A DNA stretch of 64,000 nucleotides from Mixia osmundae IAM 14324 (lineage: Eukaryota > Basidiomycota > Mixiomycetes > Mixiales > Mixiaceae): positions 646,575 through 710,574 of the forward strand of contig NW_014575559.1 of assembly GCF_000708205.1 (NCBI RefSeq), written 5' to 3'. The notes beneath the pieces were generated by a model. The model saw only the letters and a list, made by a program, of their open reading frames with translations. It searched no databases and had not been told where the DNA came from. This document shows, in pieces, positions 1-12,661 of the stretch. How positions within the stretch are numbered: position 1 is the stretch's first letter; every line of letters begins with the position of its first letter. Made by a program: the position numbers and the translations under genes.

Positions 1-3000
1 ATGGGCTCGTTGCCGTGGTAATTGTAGCCGGCTGCCTTGAGCTGCTCGCCGAAATACGCTTGAGGCGTGTCATCTTCGGAATAGCAGAACGGAGTAGCGT
101 CCTGCGCAAAACCATGCAATGCACCGGCTTTGCCAGCAAGACTCTCAATGAGCATGCCGATAGTCATCCGACTGGGGAAAGCGTGAGGATTGATGATAAC
201 GTCTGGCTGCATTCCAGATTCGCTGAATGGCAAGTCGATCGCAGGGAAGCGCTGGGAGCAGACGCCTTTCTGGCCATGTCGAGAAGAGAACTTGTCGCCG
301 ATTTCTGGCCGACGAACGATACGAAGCATAAGATGTAGCTTGATGAGCTTGCCCTCATTCGAGGCTATATTGCCAGCGATGAGCCTGACAGTGTCAATGT
401 AAGCTTCTTCGTCACTCTCATACTTGTCGTAGTGCGTTCGCTTTGTGGTTGTATTGTAATACGCGGCGTAGATGTCGCCCCGCCTGACAAGCATGCCGGG
501 ATGAGGTATGCCTCGACCATCGAGACGTTGTCGCGCTGTATGCGAAGCCGGCACATCCGCACCAAAGCCGAAGATCAGGTTCTGCCCTCGATTTGGCGCG
601 CTACCCTCTGCGCCCTTGGCAGACGCAAGCTCTAGGGTGTGCGACTTGTAGACCGAGCCATGGCCAAAGCCACGCTCGTAGGCTGACTTGTTGATGATCA
701 TTGCATCTTCCATGTCGTAGCCAGTGTATGAAATGACAGCCACGACTGCATTGAAGCCGTTAGGATAGCCGTCGAAGCCGTAGGTGTCATGCAGCGCCGG
801 CCTGACGATCGGTGTCTGGCCAGTCTGAATGCGATACAGCTTATTGTCCGTTCTGTGCGTTAAAGCGGTCGAGGGCGTGCCCATCGTCTGCTTGCCCATC
901 TGACACTGAAATATAGGGTAGTATGAGCAATTGCGCAGCAGACTCAGCCGGCCGCCTGACCTGGTACATATTACGCGGACTCTGATTGTAGTCTGAGAAA
1001 GGCGTCAGATTCGCAAGGACAGAGAGCACATTGGTCGCAGCGAACTCGACATGGCTATGTACGCCAGCTTCTATTTCATCCGCCGTGCAGGCAATATTGA
1101 GATAGACTTGCTCAAAGGGACCGATATGCTCTTCCTGTCCGTTCGCAAGCAGTCGCACTGGTCGCATCATGCGTGCTCGGGTCGAGAAGAGAAATAGACC
1201 AGGATACTGTCCGCCGGACGAGGGAGGTACGAGGCCAACTTCGAGGTCGCGAGGCACTTTGTGTCGTCCTTCAGTCTTGAATCGGCGCAATGCGATCGCT
1301 ATCCTCTCGCACGTATCTGGCGTTGCCCAACCAATGATGCGGCCGTCTAATTGGACGCACACATTGGTCTTTCCACTGATACGACGCTCGAAAGGCTGAG
1401 TCATTCCCATGCTAGACAGCAAGCCGGCCAGATGGTCTGTCTTGGCTGCAGAAGACACGAGCAGACATTTGTGAGCAAAGTGGTTGAGTAGGCCACAAGG
1501 GCTTCCATCGGGCGTATGAACAGGGCACAAGAAGCCCCAGGCTTCTGGCAAGAGCTTTCGCACGGTTGTCGTCTTTAGCTCGGCAAAGAAAGCGCCTCTG
1601 TGCACACATCTAAAGTGACTGATGAATCGTAAGAAATTGAGCTTCTCCGCGACGATGGTAAAGCCGCTCGCTTGCTGGAGATCGAGTCCCGAGCTGCTGA
1701 CGAGATTGCCGGTAGCTAGGAATGTCGAGATTTTTGTACCAATGTTGGGCGAAACTTTGGCGAAGATCGACCTGACCCATTTGGTGTCCTCAAAGGTTGC
1801 GCCAACGGCTTGTCTCCGCATGTCGATGCGGAATTGGGTCGCGATCGCATCGAGGTACTCGGACAGCTTTTCTTTGATGATGGTAGCATACAAGAAGCCA
1901 GGCATCAGTATCTCTTGATGCTGGGGCGAATCTGGGTTATCTGCGCAGCAATCGCCAGCGACCAGGGCGTAAAGCTTTCTGACCATGAAAAGTAGCATCC
2001 GAAACTTGTCTGCTGGCTCGTCGAGATGAACGAGCACAATCCTTTCGAGGAGGAAACGACCAACGCGTTCATTCGACCAGTCCTCTGGACAGCCGAGTAC
2101 GATTCGGAAGGACTTGCCAAGATACGCTCTGCATTGTCGTCCACTTCGTAGACCATAGTCTTTGAATGTTCGCAGCAGGAGCTCTGCTCGATCGGAGTAG
2201 TATGTATTCGCAAAGTCGTTTTGCATGATGCCAGCATAGATGTTCTTATCGGAGGCTTCATCGTCGAGGAGCGCTTTCAAGATCATCATGAGCGGAATCA
2301 TGTATTCGTTCTTGCGCCAACTGAAGCGCAAGTGCAGGCAGCCGTTCTTGAGATAGTGCAGCGTAGACGTAAGACCCGATTGATCTGGTCGGACTGATCG
2401 TATCTGTACGCCATAGGCTGTGTAGAGCTTGCCTCTATTGCCAAATGAAGGTCGGTTCAGCGCAATGACGTGGTTTCGCCGAGGGACAATGAGAAACCGA
2501 ATGATCTTCTCATTGCCGTTGATGATGAAATAGCCGCCGAGTTCCTCTGCTTCTTCGCGGTGCTTGACGAGCGCGGCGGGCGCCATACCCTTGAGATGGC
2601 AACGCTCCGACTGGGCTTTGTGTGAGCCATGCGCCGCCCAGGAAGCAATCTACAAACGTACTCTGACCATGATGGGCAACATGCCAAGCTTCTTCAGCTC
2701 CGAGTGCACTGGCTCGCCGTTGACAGCCCAAATCAGCTTGCAACTCATTTCGCCAGCGTAAGTCTCCATGCGCTCTCGTGCCTATACACCGGGTCAGCTC
2801 AAGACGAAAGCGATATAGTGACTGTGTACGTCTGCAGGGTAGTAGCGCGGATTGTCCTGCATGAATGAGGACTGTGGCTGCATAGGACTCGCAACGGTGA
2901 AGCCAGAGATGGACACTGTGTCGCGGTGAGCAGCACATCAGATTGTGACAGCAGATCAAGCAGCATAACGGACAGTCTAGACGATTGCCCAGCAGAGGAT

Positions 3001-3325
3001 GGTAGCCTCTGTCGACTGCTTTGCCCTTGTCACGTCTGTCGCCATCAAAAATCGTCTTTGTTGCAACGTCTGCGACGGCCATGTCGAGCAAGCTGACGCC
3101 CCCAAGATCGGGCGAGATGAAGAGCTCGTTGAAAGATTCGATATGAGGCGCAACGAGCTTGTGAGCCTCTGGGATTGCCGACGAGGAGCCCGAGGGGTTC
3201 CTGAACGCATCCTGGATCTTTGTCGTGTTGAAGGACGTGGACGGCAGCGCTCCTTCTTGCATGAAGTCATCCTTCTCTCGCGGCTTGCGTGACGCCTTCT
3301 TGAGCGCCTTGCCTGCGTCCACCAT
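1..3325 (-). CDS. RPA135: RNA polymerase I second-largest subunit, 3' end cut off
   Basis: Core subunit of nucleolar RNA polymerase I, which makes the large rRNA precursor. It forms the wall and half of the active-site cleft. Five exons are seen: 3325-2974, 2915-2830, 2781-2662, 2610-961 and 905-1, with GT-AG introns of 48-58 nt, all phase-consistent. The joined product (about 1037 residues visible) carries family blocks in order: the N-terminal PHIESFN block, GYFIINGNEKIIRF, the fork/lobe region, LCPVHTPDGSPCGLLNH, SDYNQSPRNMYQ joined across the last intron to CQMGKQTMGTP, then GYDMEDAMIINKSAYERG, the IGDKFSSRHGQKG clamp motif and the MTIGMLIES motif. The start is the ATG at 3325. Yeast Rpa135 has about 1200 residues, so roughly the last 150, including the C-terminal zinc region, lie beyond position 1. 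Confidence 0.96.
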
Positions 3326-3567
3326 CTTGCCGCAAAGCCCGTTCAGGCAAAATGTGAGATGTCAAAAGACGACGAACTGTCAAAAAAAGTTGATCGCGAC
3401 TTGCCGACGCCAACTTGCCTGGCAGCATCGCATGCCTCTCACGGCTTTGTCTTACACTCATTGCCGCTCATCTTCTCTCGGTAACAGAATCAATGGCCAA
3501 CGCGTGCCACCCGCTCGCAGTCTCGTAGATCTTCAGCAGCTGATTGATGCCGCATCTTTGTAAAGAC

Positions 3568-3846
3568 TTAGGCACCGGCGTCAGGCCTCAGGACACGTAG
3601 ATACAACGCCAGCAGCCCTTCATACAGTCGTTGCTTGATCGAGGGTGCAGGTACGCTCCCCTTGGCCAGGTCTTCGATCGCGTCGAGTCGATTGTCCGAG
3701 CCAACAGGAAATGATCGATGCTCAACACGCATAGTGTGCCCCGTGCAGCCTGCGTTGCATTCGATCAAGCTTCTGATATGCTTGTCGAAGACGGCAGCAA
3801 CACCTCACGGGCACATAAGCTCGCAGTTCAGCACATGCGATCTTAC
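3568..3846 (-). CDS. Possible last exon of a small unidentified gene
   Basis: An open frame ends in TAA at 3568. It begins behind a good acceptor at 3804, preceded by a 43-nt intron-like stretch (donor GTAAGA, branch-like CTGAAC, 3804-3846). The tail holds DKHIRSLIECNAGC and ends SIKQRLYEGLLALYLRVL plus a few residues, which looks like a helical protein end. I found no clear upstream coding exon or ATG in the right phase, and I do not recognise the family. It could be the C-terminus of a short gene transcribed toward RPA135, or a chance frame. Confidence 0.3.
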
Positions 3847-3849
3847 ATA

Positions 3850-6540
3850 GGCCGTGCTGCGCTGTGATGGTATTCGAGGCAATTCAAGCGAGGAAGAGAG
3901 TTGTGGGCAAAGTGGGACGCATAATTATAACGTGAAAATGCATTACAACTAGGATACAGAGGTACTCATACATACAAGTGTCGTGATCCAAGCCCAGACA
4001 AGTGATCATACAAACACAAGCTATGAAACCCTAATGCCCGAAGGCATTCTCTCGCAGAGCGTAGCGCAGCAAGCGCCATGAACAAGAACTTCAGGGGAGA
4101 CATACCGAGTAAACAGTGAGCGAGGCTGTGAGAGCATGCATGCGCTGCCTTTGGGCTGAGCTTAGGCGATCTTGAAAGGTGACGATTGACAGCGTGTTGA
4201 CAGGGCGCGAGTGAGGTTCAAGCCTGCCAGCCCCAGCGCAGAGAGCCACTCTGCACTGGCAGACTGGACTGACAGGCACAGTATAGTGTGCGCGGTGTGG
4301 TATACAGGACGCACCAGCGCCCTGAGGTACCGCGCACGAGTGAGGTGGGTCTGAAGGCACAGCCGACAGACCCGAATGACGAGCGCCAAGCCGGATGATG
4401 GCTCGCGCAGAGTAGCTTGGTTGCCTTGCCTGGTAGTGGGCAAGGCATAGTGGTCGACCAGATTGTGGCCGACTGCAGACCGGTGAGGCGAAGGTGCCTA
4501 TCAAAGGACCCGAGCTGACATAATGTCGTCAGCTCGAGTGGGTTGGTGGCAGACTGCAGGAGCGATTGCAGCCTGCGAGTGTGCCGAATGAGGCAGACGC
4601 TGCGCCAAGTCGAGGCAACCTGGCGCTCGCGTTGGCCGTCTTGCCGTAAGGCGGCAATGACGGCCGGTGCAAGTCGCGTAATTGTGCGACGAATCAAGAG
4701 CAGAGCGTTGATGCTTGCTCGGGTGACAGCTGATGCGGCCCGCGAGAGCGAGACCGCCAGTCGAGACGGTTTGGTCCGAGGTCGCCATATGTGACGACGC
4801 GGACGAGTTCGGATTGAGCCAGCCAATGTGCTGGCTGACTAAAGATGAGGTGACGCCGAGCAGATGACGCTCTGGCGTCGTTGCCGACCTAGTGAGGTCG
4901 AGATTTCGGGAGGAATCCTGCAGGAGACGAGATCAGTAAAGGCAAAGACTGAGAGCAATGCAGCTTACCCTCCCGCAAGCTGGGAACGATTGATGTGATG
5001 GGCTCGAGTTTGCACGCTCGTGCCGCCTGTTGTTTGCGCCTGATGATGTCGATGTCGCAAAGTGTCTGGCCTGATGCTCGGAAGTGATGACGACCTTTGC
5101 TGCCCTCGCGGTACTGTGCTTGGATAGACAAGTGTCGATCTCCGTCCCATGGTTCTCCATCAGAGGATAGAGCAAGTCCTTCGAGCGAGCAGAGGCAGAT
5201 CTTATAGCGGGCAAGGTTCTTACCGGGACTTATGCGATACTTCCACGAGGTATGAACGAGGCTGAGAGTAAGAAGTCGAGGAGTGTCCAAGACCCAGACC
5301 CGGCCGAAGCCGACGGGATTGACAGTATAACTGCAACGATGGAATAGTCAGCATCTTTGATATGTGTGAGAAGAGCGATTGACTTATCTAGCATAACGCG
5401 TTGAGCTGCAGTAGACTCGCGGAAGGGGGAAAGGGGAGGAGATATCTGCGCTCTCACTCTTGCAACTTGACGTCTTGGCGCGGTGTGGAAGTATCGCTGC
5501 CCGAGCCTGCTGCCTTATGATCAATGCCAATGCTGCCGTCTGAACCTGTCCAAACGCATCAGGACGGCCTGCGGGAGGGAGACCTAGCAAGCCATCGCAG
5601 CGAGCGGTGCGACTTGGCAAAGGCCGATTCGGTTAATCGAGCATGACTGAATGAGCGACACGGTTGAGCGACATCTCGAGACTGCGGAGATTGGGCGGCG
5701 GCACGAGCGAGCGGTAGTGAGCCAAAGAAATATGCCGCGAGCTAAGATCAACTGAGCAAGGCTGTCAGCTTAGCTACGCAGAGATCATCGTGTAACGTAC
5801 CAAGGAGTAGCTCGTGCAAAGCTTGATGGAAGCCGTCACAATGGCAAAGTATGCGCCAGGATCTTGGGCGGGACAGATATATACTCTGATTTCGATCGAC
5901 CCGCTGAAGGCTGACACGAGGCTCGTGAAGAGCAGTCGGCATTGTGTATAGCTCGGGCGCGATAGGTAACGATCTCTGCTGTGCGCTTGCTGCAATACGG
6001 ATGCGGCAGGCCCGAGGGGCTATTGCAGAGTGACCAGGCTGATAGAGGTGCCATTCCTCCCTTGTGCGACAGCGCGAAGCAGTATAGTGACTAGGAGCAG
6101 GAGAGCAGTGAGGTCGCGAGACCGGCTCGAGCGACATTGTGGTGCTGCTTTTATTGACTTGAGCGTATAATGGCGGCAGGCAAGTAATGGTGCCGATGAC
6201 GCAAAAGCGAAGATTGCATATGTCAGGCTGGCAGATTGTGTCGCTTTGCCGCATTGCGTGCAAGCTGACAGATTGCTGGTGGCAAGTATGTGTGCCGGAA
6301 ATATGTAAGCTGAGCAAGCGAGAGTTGTATAGGCTAGCAGGCCAGGTTGGCGTGCTTTGATGTTGAACGATGCGTATGGGCAGACATCGCGCAGTTGACA
6401 AAGTGTGCGCAATTACTGACTTTGTCAGATCGGGAGATTTTTTTGCAAGATATGCGAACTTGAGGACGAAGTGGCCTCGAGTATGATGAGTTTGCTTTGG
6501 CTTGTCTGGGGTCACTTATAGGTTGTATATATGAATGATT
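3850..6540 (-). other. Gene-poor stretch with minus-strand intron-like signals
   Basis: This is the longest stretch without a recognisable gene. On the minus strand it holds several complete-looking introns: about 4916-4968 (donor GTAAGC, acceptor CCTGCAG), about 5333-5383 (branch GCTGAC) and about 5753-5799 (donor GTACGT, branch GCTGAC). A TATATA-like element lies near 6520 and an AT-richer stretch near 3920-4030. The open frames between these signals do not resemble any family, and their composition is not clearly coding. It may be a spliced non-coding RNA, a long spliced 5' leader, or a fast-evolving secreted-protein gene I could not assemble. The strand and extent are inferred from splice signals only. 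Confidence 0.35.
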
Positions 6541-6877
6541 TTTTGTGACTTTTGGTTCTTGGCTACAGACAAGATGATGATGACAAAGCTACAACCCAGA
6601 CTCTCCAGGAGTACCGGGGGAACGCCCAAGATGGCTGCATAGCAGAATCAGCTTCAAGAAAAGCGGTGAGTGCGCAAGCGAACCTAGTCTCGGACGCTCA
6701 AAAGAAAAATGAAAGATTGCGAACTTCCTCGCGCCGAAGACGATCCAGCTATGTCGACAATAGCGTTGGGCATCGCCTTGCTGCCAGTCATCGCCAGACA
6801 GTCGCCAGACGCATGCTTCCCAACACATCCTGCTCCTGTTCGACCCGTTAGTCTACCCCGTCGGTCACGCACCCTGC

Positions 6878-8243
6878 TTAAGGCAGGATGCTCTTGCTTC
6901 TCGGCAGAACGTCGTCGTCCTCCTCCTCCTCCTGGGGATTGTCGAGATCGAATCTTCGCCAGGACTCTTCCCAGGCAAGGAGGAACAGGTCGAGCGCTTC
7001 AGACATCGAGAGTTCTCTGCCTTGGGCGCTGCGATCGTATACGACGATTTCTGCAAGGGCGAAGTCAGCAAGGGAGGGTAGATGTCCAGAGAGGCACTGA
7101 CTCTTGCTTTGCTTTGCTCTGCGCTTGCGGCGAGAAGTCGCCGAGGGAATTGACATGTCTTGCAAATCCGCCCGATGTCCGTCGTCTTCGTCTTGCAGGG
7201 TCGTCAGGCTCGCCTCGTCGTTGATCTGTGCGCCATGATCGACGCGCAGACCTAAGCTGTCGTAGATACTCGATAGGATCATCGAGCGCCAATAAGGCTG
7301 GAAGGAGAGACAGCCCGCCAGGAAGGCGGCGACGAGACAGCAGAGCAAGGTCTGCAGATGCGGAGCAGAGCGTGACGACAGGCTAGCAGAAGGTGCCGGA
7401 GTAATCTCAACAGCCAGCAACTGCTTTGAAGCCACTGCGAGGCCTTGTGGCCAGATGGACGCTCTGAGAATGACCATGACATGCCAGCTGATAGTAAGGA
7501 TGATGCGGCATGGCAGTCTGGCGAACTCGACTAGCGTGGTGACGAAGAGACGGATGAGCCCGCGAGCCATTTGACGAGATGCCATAGAGGGAGAGGCTTG
7601 GTCTGTCGTAGGCTTGCTGGCGCCTGTATAATGCACGGCGGTGACCTTGGGGGCAGAGGTCGGTGTAGGCAAGCTTGGCAGGTGCATGGCAGGTGCAGGT
7701 GGAGGTGAAGGGGCAACATCGATGTCGACAGAGCTGCGGTGCACAGTCCCGAGATGGCCGAATAATACGGCATCATGGAGTTGCGAGACTGGCAGGGCAG
7801 AGTGAAGATCTTGTAGGCTGTGATGATCGATGGCGGGCACGAGCGAGGCCAACGGGCGCTGTGCGAGCAGACATGAGACAAGGCATGGACGATGATAGAG
7901 CGATCAACTTACAAGTGCAAGACATGTCAGCGTGTCGAATGAAGGTGTGGTGGCGTGATCAAGAATGATCTAGCAGCAGGACACGAGTCAGCAAGGGTAA
8001 ACATGGGCAGTGTAGGAAACGGTAGACTGACAGGAGCAGACGACCAGCCAGATCGTGCGGGAATGAGCCGAGCGACAATGACCGACTTGACAGACTGCGT
8101 TGCGACGAGATGAGCCTCTGAGGGTCATGGGAAGGGTAGGCTGGACTCACGATAGACTCTACCAAGCCGGATGTCGAAACGTACTCGAAGCAAGACAGCG
8201 TGCAAGAGCACGCAAGGACGAGAAGAGCGAGCAGAGCGATCAT
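6878..8243 (-). CDS. Unknown membrane protein, five exons
   Basis: Five exons (8243-8151, 8094-8032, 7969-7913, 7858-7102, 7050-6878) join in phase into about 380 residues. Introns are 51-62 nt with donors GTGAGT, GTCAGT, GTAAGT and GTCAGT. The start ATG at 8243 opens a hydrophobic segment (MIALLALLVLACSCTL) that may be a signal peptide or anchor. A proline-rich stretch follows near residue 120. Hydrophobic segments lie around residues 160-195, and another (LLCCLVAAFLAGCLSF) follows. A basic patch (SRRKRRAKQSK) precedes the conserved-looking tail with VVYDRSAQGRELSMSEAL and an acidic run EEEEDDD. I do not recognise the family. Exon structure supports a real gene; function is unknown. Confidence 0.7.
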
Positions 8244-9213
8244 GATGACCGTCGTACTCTCTCAGAGCACGCTAAGCACACAGGTGCGACGCAGTACTCT
8301 CTCCAAATCCGACGCTTTACTCTCGAGAGCAAGCCGAACGGACCAACGAGGAAATTCGCACCACCGCGACTTTTGTAGTCGCGCCTCACGTGACTGACGG
8401 ACAAGCCAGGACGAGCGAGTGATCTTGCGTTTGGGTCCGCGAGTGTTTGCAGATGCAGAGCGAGGGTGGCTGAAAGCTTTGAGCAGCAAAGTGCTGACGT
8501 AGACGACTTGAAGGTCAAACTCCTCCGACTGTGCGTAGCCTCCCGGGCAGCACCGCGATACTCGAACGCCAGGATTGTGCTGACGACGAGCAACGCAGAC
8601 CCCGCTTTCCCTCTCGCAGTGCTCCTGACGGTGCTTGCTCGTATGCAACAAGGCTGAGAGCTGTAACGAACGTTACTGACAGGCTTTATGTTGGCTTCAG
8701 GAGTTTCACTAGCTCCTCCGCGAGGCTTGTCCAGCCCGCTCCGCACTACACGATCTCTGTCTGCTGATCAGATGCTTCTTGATGCTGCCGTCATCACCGA
8801 TGCATCGCTTCTTGCCCGTATTTGCTTGGATCTCGGCGCGTGACAGAAGAAAGCTCATGGCCTTGCACTTTGCATGCACTCCGTGCACCTGCGATCCCGC
8901 GGACGCAAACACGCTAACGTTCCACACTGATCGAGCATGCAAGCTCAACACTCCTTGACTGCCTCCTTCCTCTGCGCATGACGCGGTTTTACCGCTGATC
9001 TGTCAATACCGCTATGACGCATGCTGTCCGCGCCGAACAATGCCTTCGATACTCGATGGACGCGCTATCGGTCATCGCTGATCGTTCTACGACTTCACGC
9101 CTGTTTCCAACCGAAAGTCCAGAAAATCGTCCATCAGGCAGTGCTAGCCGGACCGTGCGCAAACCTCAGTCAGGGCTGACTCATCAAGAACCGTTTATGG
9201 CCACAGATTGTTT
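8244..9213. other. Intergenic, about 1 kb, nothing recognised
   Basis: Open frames occur on both strands, up to 168 codons on minus, but they have no family resemblance and no consistent splice structure. The stretch probably contains the promoter of the minus-strand membrane-protein gene that starts at 8243. Confidence 0.5.
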
Positions 9214-10756
9214 TCATTCGATACGGTGACCGTAGACGAAGCATATGGAGGGATAGCTAGGGAGGGAAACGTAGATTAGAGCACCGCAAAACGGGTCACA
9301 CTTCGTCGGATGAAGAAGATCGGCAACCTCTGCTTGTCGCGTCAAACGAAATGCCTCGCGTGCCCTATGCAAATGAAAATGAACAACAAGAACTGCGGCA
9401 GCTATGCACCTTGACCGGTCACTGCCCTTCGTAGCTCGAACAAGATGATGTCTGCCCAGATATAATTCGCATAGCCTCTGTAATGCATCGTGTCGGCTAT
9501 ATGATCCTGCGAGTGGCATGAGCATATCCAAGGGGATGTCTCTCGTCAGATTTACCTCTTGCCCGAGCAGGAGAGGACCCCAGTTGTCATCCCTCAGCCT
9601 GCCTTTGAGCACGTGTGGGATTGTGTCGTTTGTATTGAGATCGTGGACGACTTTCTTGCCAACTGCGCCAAATGCTGCGACGCGATTGGTGGGCGTGTCG
9701 TGTCGCTGCTGGACCTGATGCAAGTGCCTGAATAAGATAGGCACGCTACGGTCGGGAAAAGCTTGAGCCACTGCCAGCAAGAGACGTCTCAGGCCGCTGT
9801 CGTACCAGTCAATATAGGACAGAGGCAGGTTCTCGGCGTGTGTTCGTCGCGTGGCATCCAGAGTGTCTTCCAAACGGGACTTGTGGAGCAGATCCCAGTA
9901 GCCAGTGCTGAACTCGATCAGATCGATGGGTCTACCAATGTTGGCAAGTAGCGGCAAGAACACCTCATTCAGTTTGTCTTCTGTCACCACTGAGCAAGAT
10001 CGTGAGACGACTTCCACGGCATAGCCGATCAGGCTCACTGGGCGGATAGTAATGGCGGTCACGGAAGAACGAGCCGACATCTTGATCCTTGAACTCTTGG
10101 AACGATGCTACACCGAACATGTGTAGATTGACGAGCGTGAGATTGAACGACTGCACATGACAGACATAAGGTCTGCTCGCGCTCAGATCCTCATTCTCAT
10201 TCGGTGGCTCGTTGCTGGAAGTGTACGCTGGCGGCGACAGCGGATGGGACGGAACGATGAGCTCGACCTTGCCCATTCGACCAAAGAACCTGCAAAAGTC
10301 GATGAGATGAAACCGTTCGTGACTATCGCCAAAGAGCGCAACAGTACGGTCATGCAGCCACGGTAGCGTACTCCCGCTCACGCTGCTCTGACCTGTAGTG
10401 ACTGCCAGATCAGATGCAGCAACTGCTTCGTCCAGCAGTCGACTGCGAGGGCAGCTAGTCTCGTTTATGGGCGCATAGTAATTCTGAGCAGGCGTGTCGG
10501 CCGAGATGTGGACGACGCCATATTCTGCATAGGGATTGCAGCTATCCGATGTCGTGTGCTGTGTCCAGAAGTGCTTGATGTTCTCGGGAGAGACCCTTTC
10601 ATGGTTGGCTAGCAGCAGACTCGCTACCCCGACGAGTCCGACTAATGTCACGACTCTGGTTTTGCTAGCAAGGCTGGGAAGAGAGGCGAGCCTGAGTGGA
10701 AGGGCCGGGACAGCGCCGCTGACCGTGGTATACTGCTGCGATTCTCGACTATACAT
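9214..10756 (-). CDS. PC-esterase/SGNH-type membrane protein (glycan acyl modification)
   Basis: The start is the ATG at 10756. Two exons (10756-10039 and 9980-9214) are joined across a 58-nt GT-AG intron into about 494 residues. A hydrophobic segment at about residues 34-50 (TRVVTLVGLVGVASLLLANH) suggests a type II Golgi anchor. The luminal part has VALFGDSHERFHLIDFCRF, the GDS nucleophile block of PC-esterase proteins, then IDLIEFSTGYWDL and YIDWYDSGLRRLL. A C-terminal DLLHP fits the Asp-x-x-His block. Such proteins are proposed to add or remove acyl groups on wall or capsule polysaccharide. A further 45-nt in-frame intron (donor GTGCAT) may lie near 9372-9420; removing it would not change the frame. 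The GT31 gene is next, same strand, about 100 bp upstream. Confidence 0.7.
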
Positions 10757-10860
10757 CTTCGATTGTTATCGGACGAAAGAGGCTGCCCGCGTTAATTCCC
10801 ATTAATTGACACGCGGGACTGCAACGATACAACAACCAAAATAGACGATAATGCGACGGT

Positions 10861-12661
10861 TCAGGCTTCGTGATGGATGAGTACGGTAATCGTGGAGTTG
10901 TCCCGTGCGGTATACTCGAGTAGAGTAGAGGATGGAGCGACAATGCTCGCGAGGGACAGGTAAAAAGTTTCCTTTGTATTGTCCTCTGCTGCTTCGTCCA
11001 GACCTTCTGCAATGGCAGGTCGGGTTGGACCGACGAAGCGAACTTCATTGACGGTAGCTTCCATCGAGGCAAGATCCGTTCGGGGGATAGCGCGCGAATA
11101 GCGAGTGATCGAGTGGCCAGGCACCCAGAGCTGTCTGCCTTGGTCAAAAACATGCCGTTTGAACAAGTTCTGACCGCCGAGTCGCTGGGCAGCCAAGACG
11201 ATGTTCTGCATGGCAGTCCTGCGCGAGATGAATTTCGGAAACGGCTTGATGTACGTCTTTGACAGGAAATGATGGAGCGTGAGAAAGCGTCTGCCAGACT
11301 GGAAGAAGCCATCGCCATTGCCTGTGTAGTCGCACTGATGCAAGCCGATCTGGAAGGTGAACAGGCCTGCCATATCTTCGACCTGGTGCGAACCTTTGTA
11401 GGGCTTGATGCCTTCTGCCTGGCTCGCGCAGAGCTCGAGGAACACGTCGCCTCCTCCGTATTCATCTTGCGAAAGCTTATCGAGGCAGTCGGCATGGGTT
11501 GACTGCATCGCATCCAGCATAGCTGCAGTGAGGATCATGCTCGCACCGCCGTACGCAAATGAGCCTTCTTCCTCCCTCCGCTTCTTGGTGTCAGACATGG
11601 AGCCAATGAAGTAGGGCAGCGAAGGGTCGTAATTGCTCAGCATGCGCCTATAATCTCGCATATCGACAAAGAGAGTGTCACTGCAGGACCAGTCAGCCCG
11701 AGGCTACTTCAACATCGGCAGCAACTTGCTCGTCTGCCATGATGACATAGTTTGGCGATCGGCCGGTGAGATTTCTGTGATACTCCTGTGCTACTAATGG
11801 TACCATTGCATAGTCTTTGCGCGCGTCTCGGTGCGTCGTGTAGGTTATTTTGCAGTCGACCCTGTTTTCGTTGACCTGCGTGAGGAAGTCGTCAATCTGC
11901 TCTTGAGATACGTCTGGTATGTTTGTGCCTGGCTCGCTCTTGCTGATTCCTCTGATCAGGATGGTGCAGCTTGAGCCAGGATTGGCGGCTAGCAATGTGT
12001 GCCAATTAGGCAGCCAGTCGTCTGTGCTGTCGAATCTGGCCGAAAAGGCGAAAGCAATGTCGCTCGGCGCGGGCGTGTCTGCAGGAAAGCGACGACTCGA
12101 GATCATCGGGAGCGAGTGAATGCCAGTGCTCGCGATTGTATCGTTGAGCCAGGTAACATCGCGACTGGCTGGCTCGAGGTAATCTTCGAGGTGTGCACTA
12201 TAGTCTGCGTTGATCTCAACCTCGTACGACAGATCTCGCGTATAGCGAGGTGCGCGAGCTTGCGTGACGACGATGACGACGAGAGCGACAAGGCCGGCTG
12301 CCAGAACAAGCATGAACAAAGCTGCCACCGCCAGCCTTCGCTCGTATTTGCGGATCCAGTGAACAGTCTTGGGCGCCGACTCATCGTACCAGTCCTCGCT
12401 GGCTGACCTGGCCTGTAGCAGGAACTGCTTCTCCTCATCTGCCTGAATGCATATCGGACTCGGCTTTTCAGGTGACCGGATGGGCTCTTCGCTCGTCACA
12501 GACAGCAGAAGTGGCGAGTGTGGCAGCCGGACCATGTTGCCTGATTCCGAAAGAAGCTCGTCTTCGTACGTACGACAGCCCTCGAGACTGCGACGGATAC
12601 TTGACCGTCGCCTCGTGTGAAGAGAGGCTGAGGAGCGCCTTGCCATGCTTGCCAGAGCCAT
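10861..12661 (-). CDS. GT31/fringe-like glycosyltransferase, type II membrane
   Basis: Two exons (12661-11730, 11680-10861) encode about 583 residues. A cytosolic basic head is followed by one membrane segment near residues 110-132 (LAVAALFMLVLAAGL...). The luminal domain has NYVIMADDDTLFVDMRDYRR, containing the DDD metal-binding motif, and later FAYGGASMIL and DKLSQDEYGGGDV, typical of fringe/DUF604-like GT31 enzymes. The single intron (11681-11729) uses a GC donor: GA|GCAAGT, ending CCTGCAG. Only this splice joins MAD to DDTLFVD; reading through gives a stop. It probably adds a sugar to glycoprotein or wall glycan in the Golgi; donor and acceptor sugars cannot be told from sequence. Confidence 0.82.

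Noticed and set aside
4140-4240. tRNA-like B box (GGTTCAAGCC)
   Set aside because: No matching A box, acceptor stem or anticodon arm could be folded around it.
4218-4826. 202-codon minus-strand open frame
   Set aside because: Arg/Ser/Leu-rich composition without domain pattern or start context; likely chance.
5748-6515. 255-codon minus-strand open frame
   Set aside because: The product has no family resemblance, an unlikely composition, and is crossed by better intron signals, so it is treated as part of the unresolved stretch and not as a protein.
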